DNA of 64,000 nt from Phaeospirillum sp. Lineage in GTDB: Bacteria; Pseudomonadota; Alphaproteobacteria; Rhodospirillales; Magnetospirillaceae. The position numbers were made by a program, and so were the translations under genes. Positions within the stretch are counted from its first letter, which is position 1, and every line of letters begins with the position of its first letter. Positions 36,652 through 47,086 of this stretch are shown piece by piece. The DNA lies in NCBI GenBank assembly GCA_030651575.1, contig JAUSFB010000081.1, positions 1-64,000 of the forward strand. The letters are read 5' to 3'. The notes under the pieces were generated by a model that saw only the letters and a program-made list of their open reading frames with translations, had not been told where the DNA came from and searched no databases.

Positions 36652-37067
36652 GCCGGCAACTGTGCGGTGCCGAACCAGAAATCCTCGATAGAGTGGATCG
36701 CTGCGGTAAAGGCCTCCACATCCATGGGTTTGGCGACATAGCTGCTCGCCCCGAGGGAATAGGCTTTTTTGATGTCGCGGTCGGCTCCGGAGGTTGACAG
36801 GATCACAACCGGAATTGCGCGAAACAGCGAATCGCCCCTGATTTCCTCCAGAACCTCGTGACCGCTGCGGCCGGGCAGGTTGAGGTCCAGCAGGATCAGA
36901 TCGGGGCGCGGCGCCTGTTCATGGCTGCCGTGACGGCGCAGGAACGCCATGGCCTCGCCGCCATCGGCCACATGATGCAGGCGACAGGAATAGTGCGAGC
37001 GACGCATGGCGATTCGAACCAATCCGGCATCACCCGGATCGTCCTCAATCAGCAGCACGTCGTACAT
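36648..37067 (-). CDS. CheY-like response regulator (Rcp1-type)
   Basis: MYDVLLIEDDPGDAGLVRIAM, LILLDLNLPGRSGHEVLEEIR; ATGA overlap with next gene. Confidence 0.88.
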   Translation of the reverse strand: MYDVLLIEDDPGDAGLVRIAMRRSHYSCRLHHVADGGEAMAFLRRHGSHEQAPRPDLILLDLNLPGRSGHEVLEEIRGDSLFRAIPVVILSTSGADRDIKKAYSLGASSYVAKPMDVEAFTAAIHSIEDFWFGTAQLPA

Positions 37068-37146
37068 GGCCTTATTGCCCACCGAAAGCCTCGATTCACT
37101 ATAGCAACAGGGGAAACGTGTCTTAAAACGCGGAGGACCGCAAGGG

Positions 37147-38508
37147 TTAGCTGGCGTCGACCGGGGCGCGCATCTTGGGCCAGGAGAATGTCAGAGTCGT
37201 TCCGTCATTGGTTTCGCGGGGCTCCACCTTGATGACGCCGCCATGGCGTTCAACGATTTTCTTGGCGATCGCCAAGCCGACACCGGTTCCCTCGAATTCA
37301 TTGCGGGCGTGCAGCCGCTGGAAAATGCCGAAGACCCGCTCTGCATGTTCAGGCGGAATGCCGATGCCGTTGTCGGACACCGAGATGCGCCAGGCGTCGC
37401 CCTGATCCTCGTAGTGGATCATGACCTCCGGCGGCTGATTGGGCCGACGGTATTTGATGGCGTTGCCGATCAGATTCTGGAACAGGCGCTCCATCTCGCT
37501 CTGGTCGCCCATGACCATGGGCGGGTCCCCCGTGGCGTGGATGGTCGCGCCGGCGTCCTCGATTTCGAATTGCAGGTCGGTCACGGCGGATTCGGCGGCC
37601 TTGGCCATGGAAACCAGCTGATCGGTCGATGTTCGTCCGACGCGGGAATAGGTCAACAGATCGGTGATCAGCCGATCCATGCGGCGCACGCCATCGCGGA
37701 CGAAGGTCATGTATTCCTGGGTGTCGTCATTCAGGCTGCCCTGAAGCTCTTCTTCCATCAGCGAGACATAGCTGCCGACCACGCGCAGCGGCTGCCGCAG
37801 ATCGTGCGAGGCCACATAGGCGAACTGCTCCAGCTCTTCGTTGGAGCGCCATAACTCGCGGATCAGGCCGTCCAACTCGTCCTCCAGGCGCTTGCGCTCG
37901 GTGACGTCTTGGATGATGGAATCCAGGCGGACGGCTTTGCCTTGCTCGTCACGCCCCACCTCGGCGCGGCCGTGCAGGATGCGAATCTCGCCATCGGGGC
38001 GGATGATGCGGAAATACTCCTCGACCCGTCGTCCTTCCTGCACGGCTTTGGCCATCACCGCCTCGATGGCGGCGCGGTCGGCGGGGTGGACGCAATCGAG
38101 GAAACGGGTGGACGACGGTTGGCACTGTTCCGGATCAAGCCCGAGAATGGCGAAGAATCCGTCCGACCATGCCGACTGTCCGGTTTCCAACTGGCGTTCG
38201 GAGCTTCCCAACTGGGCGACGCGTTCGGCATTGGACAGTAGGGCGCGGGCGCGTTGGACCGCATCTTCGTAGATATCTTCCAGCCGTCCGGCCCGCGCGG
38301 CGGCGGCGGCCTTCAGCCGATGGCGAAAGGCTCTCCCCGCCATCAGGCCCAGCCCGCAGCCCATCAACACGGTCACCAAGCCGATGGCGGCCAAGGTTCC
38401 GGACGAATTGGCGTCCCGCACGGCCCAACCCATCAGCGCCGCCGGCAGCAGGCCAAGTCCGCCCCCGAACATGGCGCCCCAAAGCGGCAAGGTTCCGACA
38501 GTGTCCAT
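37147..38508 (-). CDS. PAS-domain sensor histidine kinase (phytochrome-kinase-like H-box)
   Basis: FAYVASHDLRQPLRVVGSYVSLM, VSDNGIGIPPEHAERVFGIFQRLH. Confidence 0.88.
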   Translation of the reverse strand: MDTVGTLPLWGAMFGGGLGLLPAALMGWAVRDANSSGTLAAIGLVTVLMGCGLGLMAGRAFRHRLKAAAAARAGRLEDIYEDAVQRARALLSNAERVAQLGSSERQLETGQSAWSDGFFAILGLDPEQCQPSSTRFLDCVHPADRAAIEAVMAKAVQEGRRVEEYFRIIRPDGEIRILHGRAEVGRDEQGKAVRLDSIIQDVTERKRLEDELDGLIRELWRSNEELEQFAYVASHDLRQPLRVVGSYVSLMEEELQGSLNDDTQEYMTFVRDGVRRMDRLITDLLTYSRVGRTSTDQLVSMAKAAESAVTDLQFEIEDAGATIHATGDPPMVMGDQSEMERLFQNLIGNAIKYRRPNQPPEVMIHYEDQGDAWRISVSDNGIGIPPEHAERVFGIFQRLHARNEFEGTGVGLAIAKKIVERHGGVIKVEPRETNDGTTLTFSWPKMRAPVDAS

Positions 38509-38594
38509 TTCGGAATCGATCGTCCGGTGAATGATCCTAATCCCCTTGTTGTTGTGTCCACAGATTAAGAGGCGCCGTCAAGCCGGGCAACCCG

Positions 38595-39437
38595 TTACCG
38601 CGCGTCGGACCGGCGACTCGTCGAGGTCAGGGATTTCTGCAACCCGTCGCCCAGCAGGTTGAAGGCGATCACGGTCAGGAAAATCGCCGCTCCCGGCCAG
38701 ATCGCCAAGGTCGGGGCGCTCCATACCACGTCCATGGCTCCGGTCAGCATGTTGCCCCATGACGCCAGCGGTGGACGGATACCCAGGCCCAGGAAGGACA
38801 GCGCGCTTTCGATCAGGATGATGTTGCCCACCGACAAGGTGGTGGCGACCACGATGGGCGAGGCGATATTGGGCAGGATGTGGCGCAGCATGATGCGACT
38901 TGGCGAGGCTCCCACCGCCACCGCCGCCCGCACATAGTCGCGCGCCCGCACCGACAGGGTCGAGGCCCGCACCAACCGCGCCACCGTGGTCCAGCCGACG
39001 CAGGCGATGATCACCACCAGCCGCCCCACCGCGAAGCCTTCCGAGGTCATGGCGTCCGGCGGTATTCCCAGCTTGGCGGGGTCGGCGGCGGCCAGCACGA
39101 TCAGCAGCGGCAGCAGCGGCAGGGCCATCACCCCATCGGTCAGCCGCATCAGCGCCGTGTCGGCAAGCCCGCCATGATAGCCGGCCAGCAGGCCGACGAT
39201 GGTGCCGATCACCGCCGCCAGCAAGGCCGTCGTCAGGGCCACCGCCAGACTGATCCGGCCGCCATGCAGCAGACGCGAGGCCAGATCGCGGCCTAACTCG
39301 TCGGTTCCCAGCGGATGATCCGGCGAGGGCGGGGCAAAGCGCGCCGCCAGATCCAGCGTATCGGGCTCGGGCAGGATCAGCGGGGCCAGCAGCGCCGCCA
39401 GCACCAGCAGGATCAAGATGACCGCGCCGGCCCTCAT
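38595..39437 (-). CDS. Peptide ABC transporter permease (DppC/OppC-like)
   Basis: HPLGTDELGRDLASRLLHGGRISL; RDYVRAAVAVGASPSRIMLRHILPN. Confidence 0.88.
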   Translation of the reverse strand: MRAGAVILILLVLAALLAPLILPEPDTLDLAARFAPPSPDHPLGTDELGRDLASRLLHGGRISLAVALTTALLAAVIGTIVGLLAGYHGGLADTALMRLTDGVMALPLLPLLIVLAAADPAKLGIPPDAMTSEGFAVGRLVVIIACVGWTTVARLVRASTLSVRARDYVRAAVAVGASPSRIMLRHILPNIASPIVVATTLSVGNIILIESALSFLGLGIRPPLASWGNMLTGAMDVVWSAPTLAIWPGAAIFLTVIAFNLLGDGLQKSLTSTSRRSDAR

Positions 39438-40384
39438 GGCATCCTCCTCACCCTTGGGTCGAGCCGCCAATAGGCGAGATCGGCCAGGATGGAGCCTACC
39501 AGGGTCATGGCGGTGGCCAGCAGCAGGCCCGATAGCGCCAGGTTGAAGTCGTTGCCCATCACCGCGTCATAGATCAGGCGGCCCATGCCGGGCCATGCGA
39601 ATACCGTTTCTGTGATCAAAGCGCCGGAGAATAGGCCCCCGACCTCCAGCGCCACGATGGTGGTGATGGGGATCAGGGCGTTGCGCAACTGGTGGCGCAG
39701 CACCACCCGGCGTGGCGAGCACCCCTTGGCCTTGGCGGTGCGGATATAGTCGTGTCCGGCCTCATTGATCATGGCGGCGCGCATGTGCCGGGCGTATTGG
39801 CCGATGCCGGCCAGGGCCAGGGCGCTGACCGGCAGCACCAGATGGGCCAGTCTTCCGCCGCCGTCTCCGGTCACCTCGGTCATGCCGCCGGCCGGCAGCC
39901 ATGCCAGCTCCACCGCGAACACCACGATCAGCATCAACCCCAGCCAGAACACCGGCAGCGAGACTGAGGCGAAGGCCAGCAGGTTGACGGCCCCGTCCAG
40001 CAGCGAGCCGGGACGCAGGGATGCGGCGATGCCCAGCGGCAGGGCGATGGCCAGGGCCAGGGTCAGGCTGGCGGCCATCAGGGTGGCGGTGTTGAGCACC
40101 GCCGGTCCCATGGCCTCGATCACCGGGCGGGCATGGAGGCGGGAATAGCCCAACTCGCCCTGAAGCAGTTGCCCCAGCCATCGCGCCCAACGCTCGGTCC
40201 ATGGGCGGTCGAGGCCGTACAGCGCCTTTAGCCGCGCGGCGTCGGCGGCGGTCAGGTGCGGGTCGCCGGCGATCATCAGGTCGATGGGATCGCCCGGCAT
40301 CAGGCCCATCAGACCATAGACCGCGAACGACATGGCCAGCAGTACGGCCAGCGACTGGAGCAGGCGGGACAGGATCACTCCCAT
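39434..40384 (-). CDS. Peptide ABC transporter permease (DppB/OppB-like)
   Basis: YIRTAKAKGCSPRRVVLRHQLRNALIP; ATGA overlap with the next gene. Confidence 0.88.
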   Translation of the reverse strand: MGVILSRLLQSLAVLLAMSFAVYGLMGLMPGDPIDLMIAGDPHLTAADAARLKALYGLDRPWTERWARWLGQLLQGELGYSRLHARPVIEAMGPAVLNTATLMAASLTLALAIALPLGIAASLRPGSLLDGAVNLLAFASVSLPVFWLGLMLIVVFAVELAWLPAGGMTEVTGDGGGRLAHLVLPVSALALAGIGQYARHMRAAMINEAGHDYIRTAKAKGCSPRRVVLRHQLRNALIPITTIVALEVGGLFSGALITETVFAWPGMGRLIYDAVMGNDFNLALSGLLLATAMTLVGSILADLAYWRLDPRVRRMP

Positions 40385-42036
40385 CGCCAGGACTCCACCC
40401 AATAGGGCGAGGGATCCTGATGGCCGGTGGGCTCCAGCCCCTTCAGTCCCTTGGGCAGGACGAAGGCGTCGGCCCTGAAGTAGAGCGGCAGGGCAGGAAG
40501 TTCCTCGGCGTAGAGCGCCTGAAGCTCGCGCCACAGCGCCTTGCGCCTGGGGCGGTCAAGCTCGGTCTCGATGGAGCCGATCAGCCGATCCATGGCCGGA
40601 TTGGCGTAGCCGGTATAGTTCTGGCCCGACCAGCTGTTGTCAGCCTTGGGAATCGCGTCGGAATGCAAGCTGGAGTGGGGCACGTTCTCCGGGGCCGAAT
40701 ACCATGCGAACATGGCCATATGGGAGAATTTCCGCTTGGTGACGGTCTCGCCGAACAGAACACGCGGCGGCTCGGTCTTGATGCGCAGATCGATGCCCAG
40801 CTTGCGCCACTGCGCCTGAAGCACCTGGGCCACCAACTCGCGCGAGCGGTTGCCGACGGTGGTGACCAGTTCCAGGGCCAGCTTGTCGCCCCCGGCGTTG
40901 ACGCGGATGCCGCCGGCTCCCGGCTTCCACCCCGCCTCGTCCAGCAGGGCGGCGGCCTTCGCCGGGTCGTGGGGATAGCGGGTGATGTCGTCGGCGTGGA
41001 CCCAATCGGGCGGCGGCACCATGGAATGGGCCACTGGCTGGCGGCCGTCAAACAGTTGTCTGGTCATGGACTCGCGGTCGAGCGCCAGCAGCAGCGCCCT
41101 GCGGGTCCGTATATCGCCCAGCACGGCCGAGCCCAGATTAAGGTCGAGATGCTCGTAGGTCAGGCTGGGCTTGGTGATGACGGCGAAGCGGGCGCCGTGG
41201 CGTTTTTCCAGGGCCAGCGACTGATCCAGCGGCAGGCCCAGTTCGCCGGCGATCATGTCGACGCCGCCCGACAGCAGGTTGGCCTCCAGCGAGGCGGTAT
41301 TTTCGATGGCCTTGATCACGATGCGCTTGAAGGCCGGCTTGGTCCCGCCCCAATGGGCGTTGGGCTCCAGCGCCACATGACTGCCCTGGACCACCTGGGC
41401 GATGCGGTAGGGGCCGTTATAAAGGCCGGGATTGGTGGTGTCCTGGTCGTAGGCGGTGCGGTTGCGGTACTCGGCGGGGGCGGGCTGAAAGCGCGACCGC
41501 TCCAGATGGGCCGGCAGCAGACGCAGATCGTTGATGGCGTTGTAGTCGAAGGTCAGCTTGTCGATGTGAAGGGTGAAGGTCCGGGCGTCCTTGACGTCGA
41601 TGCTGGCGATGCGGCGGAACAGCTCGGCGCTGGCGACCCCGGACTGGGGGTGGCGGCCGACGGTCCAACTGAACACCACGTCGTCGCTGGTCACCGGCTG
41701 GCCGTCGCCCCATTTGGCGTCGGCCTTCAAGGTATAGGTGACGGCGATGCCCTTGCCCTCGACCTTGGCGAGGCCGTTTTCCAGGGTGGGCAGGGTCTCG
41801 CACAGCAGGCAGGACAGTCGCCACGACGCGTCATAGGCGGTGACCGGCCGTTGGGCGAAGGCCAGGACATAGGTCTTGGCCAGCATGGACTCGATGGAGG
41901 GGTTGAAGGTGGCCGGAAACTGGGTGATGCCGATCACCAACTCGTCCTTGGCCCAGACGGTCGGGGCGGCAAGCATCGTCGTCAGCAGCGAAGCGGCGAG
42001 CAGGCGGCGCATGAGGCTCTCCCGGCGGTGAATCAT
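40375..42036 (-). CDS. Peptide ABC transporter substrate-binding protein
   Basis: Signal peptide; LVIGITQFPATFNPS, YTLKADAKWGDGQPVTSDDVVFSW SBP_bac_5 signature. Confidence 0.9.
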   Translation of the reverse strand: MIHRRESLMRRLLAASLLTTMLAAPTVWAKDELVIGITQFPATFNPSIESMLAKTYVLAFAQRPVTAYDASWRLSCLLCETLPTLENGLAKVEGKGIAVTYTLKADAKWGDGQPVTSDDVVFSWTVGRHPQSGVASAELFRRIASIDVKDARTFTLHIDKLTFDYNAINDLRLLPAHLERSRFQPAPAEYRNRTAYDQDTTNPGLYNGPYRIAQVVQGSHVALEPNAHWGGTKPAFKRIVIKAIENTASLEANLLSGGVDMIAGELGLPLDQSLALEKRHGARFAVITKPSLTYEHLDLNLGSAVLGDIRTRRALLLALDRESMTRQLFDGRQPVAHSMVPPPDWVHADDITRYPHDPAKAAALLDEAGWKPGAGGIRVNAGGDKLALELVTTVGNRSRELVAQVLQAQWRKLGIDLRIKTEPPRVLFGETVTKRKFSHMAMFAWYSAPENVPHSSLHSDAIPKADNSWSGQNYTGYANPAMDRLIGSIETELDRPRRKALWRELQALYAEELPALPLYFRADAFVLPKGLKGLEPTGHQDPSPYWVESWRWE

Positions 42037-42052
42037 CGGGACAGCATCAAAG

Positions 42053-42084
42053 CCCCACCCCCGACTGTCAAGCCGGGGGTGGGG
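42053..42084 (-). terminator. Hairpin terminator of upstream minus-strand gene
   Basis: CCCCACCCCCG...CGGGGGTGGGG inverted repeat between minus-strand genes. Confidence 0.65.
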
Positions 42085-42092
42085 AAAAGGGA

Positions 42093-42413
42093 TCACTTGG
42101 TGGTCGGAGCCTGACGATAGGGGCACCACTCGGGCAGCTTGGTCGGATCGACCTTGCCGTCGGGGCCGATGGCGGCGGCGGGGCCTTGGCCCATCATGCC
42201 CCGGCCGTAGCCGGGACCGCCGCCGGCCCGCATCATCATGCCGCGGCCGTAACCGGGGGTGGCTGTGCCGTCCTGGACCGCCTTGACCATCTGCTCGTGA
42301 CGCCAGCCGGGAGTCCAGGTCTGGGGCGTCGGCTGATCGGCGGCATAGGCGGCGCAGGCGGCGACCAGGGTGACTGCGGCGAGGGCGGTGAGGGTTTTGA
42401 ACACGGTCTTCAT
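42093..42413 (-). CDS. Small secreted Gly/Met-rich hypothetical protein
   Basis: Signal peptide; repeats TPGYGRGMMMRAGGGPGYGRGMMGQG. Confidence 0.6.
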   Translation of the reverse strand: MKTVFKTLTALAAVTLVAACAAYAADQPTPQTWTPGWRHEQMVKAVQDGTATPGYGRGMMMRAGGGPGYGRGMMGQGPAAAIGPDGKVDPTKLPEWCPYRQAPTTK

Positions 42414-42570
42414 GGCGACCTCCTGCTTGTTCGTTCTGCCCATGTCCTTATTCAATCACGGGGGGGTAACCGGGTGATGTCGGGCGGCCAGGATTTGTGT
42501 AACCGAGTGTATCCGCATGATGGCTTGCCTCTTTCCGCACTTCGGGCATCATCGGTCTTCGGCACTGATA

Positions 42571-42661
42571 CCGCCGCGCCTCATGGCGCGAAAGCCAAGG
42601 GGACGAATGTCCCCGCCCGGCGATTGAGGGGCAATGTGGCGAGCCAATTCATTGGCTCGCC
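42571..42661. repeat. Copy of dispersed multi-hairpin repeat (three stem-loops)
   Basis: CGCGCC-TCAT-GGCGCG; GGGGAC-GAAT-GTCCCC; GGCGAGCCAA-TTCA-TTGGCTCGCC; conserved GCCCGGCGATTGAGGGGC. Confidence 0.9.
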
Positions 42662-42683
42662 GGTATGACCAGGGAGGGCGAGC

Positions 42684-44882
42684 ATGACCACCGAAGCAAT
42701 CGCGGCCGAGACGCATTGGAAGTTTTTTCGGGCCGGCGGCTTCGATCAGGTCCGGCTCGACACCGGCCATGCCGTCGCCTCGTTGGGCAAGCTGGACCAG
42801 AAGCTGTGGGCGGCGCTGAGTTGTCCGACGCGCGGTATCGAGATGGACCCGCGCACCTTGGACCTCATCGATAGCGACAAGGATGGCCGGATTCGGGCGG
42901 GCGAGGTCATCGCGGCGGTGGAATGGGCCACCAGCCTGCTGAAAACTCCCGATATCCTGCTCAAGCGCGAGGATACCTTGCCGCTGGACGCCATCGACGA
43001 GTCCAAGCCCGACGGCAAGGCGGTGCTGGCGGCGGCGCGGCGCATCCTGGCCAAAAGCGGCAAGCCCGACGCCGCGTTCATCACCCTGGCCGATGTGGCG
43101 GGGGTAGAGGAGGTCTTTGCCGCCAACGACTTCAACGGCGACGGCATCGTTCCGGCCGAAATCGTTGATGACCCGGCTTTGCGTTCGGTGATCGAGGACA
43201 TCATCGCCTGTGTCGGCGGCGAGGAGGATCGCAGCGGTCTGCCCGGCGTCTCCACGGACAAGGTGGCGGCGTTCTTCGAGGGGGCGGAGACCTTTACCGC
43301 CTGGGCCGCCAAGGCCGATGCCGATCCCGAGTTGCAGCCGCTGGGCGAGGCCAGCGACCTTGCCGCCAAGGTGGTGGCCGAGGTCGCGGCCAAGGTGGAT
43401 GACTGGTTTACCCGCTGCGCCCTGGCTGCTTTCGACCCCCGTTCCACCGGGCCGCTCAACCGATCGGAGGAGGATTGGATCGCCCTGTCCGGGCGGCTGC
43501 TGTCCAAGACCGAGGAGGGCCTGACGGCATTTCCGCTGGCCGCTGTCGCCGCTGGGGCGTCGCTGCCGCTGGGGTCTGGCGTCAACCCCGCCTGGGCCGA
43601 TGCCATCGGCCGCCTGCGGGTCGAGGTGGCGGCGCCGTTGCTGGGCGACCGCGCCGCCCTGAGCGCCGAGGATTGGGCGGTGATCAAGGCCCGCTTCGCC
43701 GCCTGGACCGCGTGGCGGGCCGAGATGCCCCAGGGTGCGGTCGGAGGGCTGGGTGCGGGGCGTGTCCGGGAGATTCTGGCCTCTGGTATGCGGGACGCCA
43801 TCCTTGACCTGATCGCCAGGGATCTGGCGCTGGAGGCGGAGGCCAGGGCCATCGCATCGGTGGATAAACTGCTGCGCTGCTGCCGCGACCTGGTGACGCT
43901 GCTGAACAATTTCGTGGCGTTCCGCGACTTTTACACCCGCAAGCACAAGGCGGTGTTCCAGGCGGGAACCCTGTTCCTGGACGGCCGTTCGTGCGAGCTG
44001 TGCGTTCGGGTGGAAGACCCCGCCAAGCATGCCCCCATCGCCACCCTCAGCCGGATCTTCCTGGTCTATTGCGAATGCGTCCGCCGGGGCGGCGAGGGCG
44101 ACGAGAAGATGTATATCGCCGCCGCCGTCACCGATGGCGATTCCGATCAGTTGATGGTCGGGCGCAATGGCGTGTTCTACGACCGCCGGGGCGGCGACTG
44201 GGACGCCAATGTGGTGCGGATCATCGAGCACTCCATCAGCATCCGGCAGTCCTTTTGGGCTCCCTACAAGAAGTTGGGCAAGATGGTCGCCCAGCAGATC
44301 GAGAAGATGGCGGCCGCCAAGGCGGCAGCGCCGCCGCTCCCGCTTCCCGTTCCCGTCGTCCCGGCCCCGGCGGCCGCCCCGGCATCGGCGAAGCCGGCGG
44401 CGCCGGTCGCGGCCGCTCCCGCCGCTCCGCCGTTCGATGTGGGCCGTTTCGCAGGCATCTTTGCCGCCATGGGGCTGGCGATCGGCGCCATCGGCACCGC
44501 CATCGCCTCGATGGTGACCGGTTTCCTGTCGCTGCCGTGGTGGCAGGTTCCGCTGGCGCTGGTCGGCTTGCTGCTGGCGGTTTCAGGGCCGTCCATGCTG
44601 ATCGCGTCGTTCAAGCTGCATCAGCGTAACCTGGGGCCGATTCTCGACGCCAATGGCTGGGCGGTGAACACCCATGCCCGCATCAACATTCCGTTCGGCA
44701 CCGCGCTGACCCATCTGGCCCAATTGCCCGAAGGCGCGGTGCGCTCATTGAAGGATCCCTATGCCCAGAAGGAGCCGCCATGGCGGCTGGCGCTTACCAT
44801 CGCGGCGGCGGTGGGCGTGGCGGCGCTGCTGTGGCGGTTCGGAGTGCCGGCCAAGCTGTGGGCGTTGATTCCGAAGGGATGA
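42684..44882 (+). CDS. Large conserved-type hypothetical protein with EF-hand-like loops and C-terminal TM segments
   Basis: DSDKDGRIRAGEV and NDFNGDGIVPAEI EF-hand-like loops; Ala/Pro linker; two C-terminal hydrophobic segments. Confidence 0.8.
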   Translation: MTTEAIAAETHWKFFRAGGFDQVRLDTGHAVASLGKLDQKLWAALSCPTRGIEMDPRTLDLIDSDKDGRIRAGEVIAAVEWATSLLKTPDILLKREDTLPLDAIDESKPDGKAVLAAARRILAKSGKPDAAFITLADVAGVEEVFAANDFNGDGIVPAEIVDDPALRSVIEDIIACVGGEEDRSGLPGVSTDKVAAFFEGAETFTAWAAKADADPELQPLGEASDLAAKVVAEVAAKVDDWFTRCALAAFDPRSTGPLNRSEEDWIALSGRLLSKTEEGLTAFPLAAVAAGASLPLGSGVNPAWADAIGRLRVEVAAPLLGDRAALSAEDWAVIKARFAAWTAWRAEMPQGAVGGLGAGRVREILASGMRDAILDLIARDLALEAEARAIASVDKLLRCCRDLVTLLNNFVAFRDFYTRKHKAVFQAGTLFLDGRSCELCVRVEDPAKHAPIATLSRIFLVYCECVRRGGEGDEKMYIAAAVTDGDSDQLMVGRNGVFYDRRGGDWDANVVRIIEHSISIRQSFWAPYKKLGKMVAQQIEKMAAAKAAAPPLPLPVPVVPAPAAAPASAKPAAPVAAAPAAPPFDVGRFAGIFAAMGLAIGAIGTAIASMVTGFLSLPWWQVPLALVGLLLAVSGPSMLIASFKLHQRNLGPILDANGWAVNTHARINIPFGTALTHLAQLPEGAVRSLKDPYAQKEPPWRLALTIAAAVGVAALLWRFGVPAKLWALIPKG

Positions 44883-44889
44883 CGCTGGG

Positions 44890-46191
<1,302 letters not shown>

Positions 46192-46221
46192 GCGCGATGT
46201 CCTTCGAAGTGTGATACCGAC

Positions 46222-46324
46222 GAGCCAATGAAGTCATTCATTGGCGAGGAGTTGCGGCCAAGGGGCCAGATGGCCCCGCCCGGCGATCGAGGGGCGATGA
46301 GGTGAGACGGTTTATCGGCTCACC
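46222..46324. repeat. Copy of dispersed multi-hairpin repeat (three stem-loops)
   Basis: GCCAATGAA-GTCA-TTCATTGGC; GGGGCC-AGAT-GGCCCC; GGTGAG...CTCACC; conserved GAGTTGCGGCCAA and GCCCGGCGATCGAGGGGC. Confidence 0.9.
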
Positions 46325-46398
46325 GACATTAGGACGCCCCGTTTATCCCGCCGTCATGCCCTGGTCAAGGGGAGTGGGAGATGGTAGAACCTCGCCCC

Positions 46399-47064
46399 AT
46401 GATTCTGACACCCATCGACCATTCCATCCTGTTGGGGCTTCGCGCCGAGTTCGACCAGTCCCTGGCGGTCGATCCCCTGGCCCGGGCCGTGTTTCGCCGC
46501 GTCACCGCCCAGGTGCCGGATGGCGACCTCCAGACCCTGTCCACCGACCCCGACCACCACGCCCAGGGGGTCGAGCTGTGCCGCCGGTTCGGCTTGGGCG
46601 TTCTCGATCGCGACCCGCACGATTACTTCACCTGGGATGGCGAGGCGGTCGCCATCCGCATGGAACCCAGCGTGCTGATCCATGAAGTGGCGCATTACCA
46701 GTGCGCCTCGCCGGAACGGCGGACGGTGATCGATTTCGGCCTGGGCGCCGGTCCCGAATCCGGGCGCAAGGCCGAGGGCGAGGCGGCGCAGTCGCTGTTC
46801 CTGCCCGAGCGCGACGTGGAAGAGGGGCTGTGCTCGTTGCTCGGCATCCTGTGGGAAGCCGAACTGGGCCAGCCGGCGGTCCTGGCCTTTTTGGAACAGA
46901 ACTGGCTGGAAGGCGGGACCAGCCTCCATAATCTCGCTCATTTCCGCAAGATCGTCCGCTGGCTGCGGGAGTTGGAGATGATCGACGACGACGGCGCCCC
47001 CACCATGGCCCTGCGTCGCGAAGGTGACGACACCTTCTTCGCCCGCTGGTACGCCGAGGGTTGA
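46399..47064 (+). CDS. Hypothetical protein with HExxH motif
   Basis: VLIHEVAHYQCA; no family firmly recognised. Confidence 0.65.
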   Translation: MILTPIDHSILLGLRAEFDQSLAVDPLARAVFRRVTAQVPDGDLQTLSTDPDHHAQGVELCRRFGLGVLDRDPHDYFTWDGEAVAIRMEPSVLIHEVAHYQCASPERRTVIDFGLGAGPESGRKAEGEAAQSLFLPERDVEEGLCSLLGILWEAELGQPAVLAFLEQNWLEGGTSLHNLAHFRKIVRWLRELEMIDDDGAPTMALRREGDDTFFARWYAEG

Positions 47065-47066
47065 CC

Positions 47067-47086
47067 GGCCGGTCCTACGACCGGCC
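47067..47086. terminator. Hairpin between convergent genes
   Basis: GGCCGGTC-CTAC-GACCGGCC overlapping panE stop. Confidence 0.6.
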
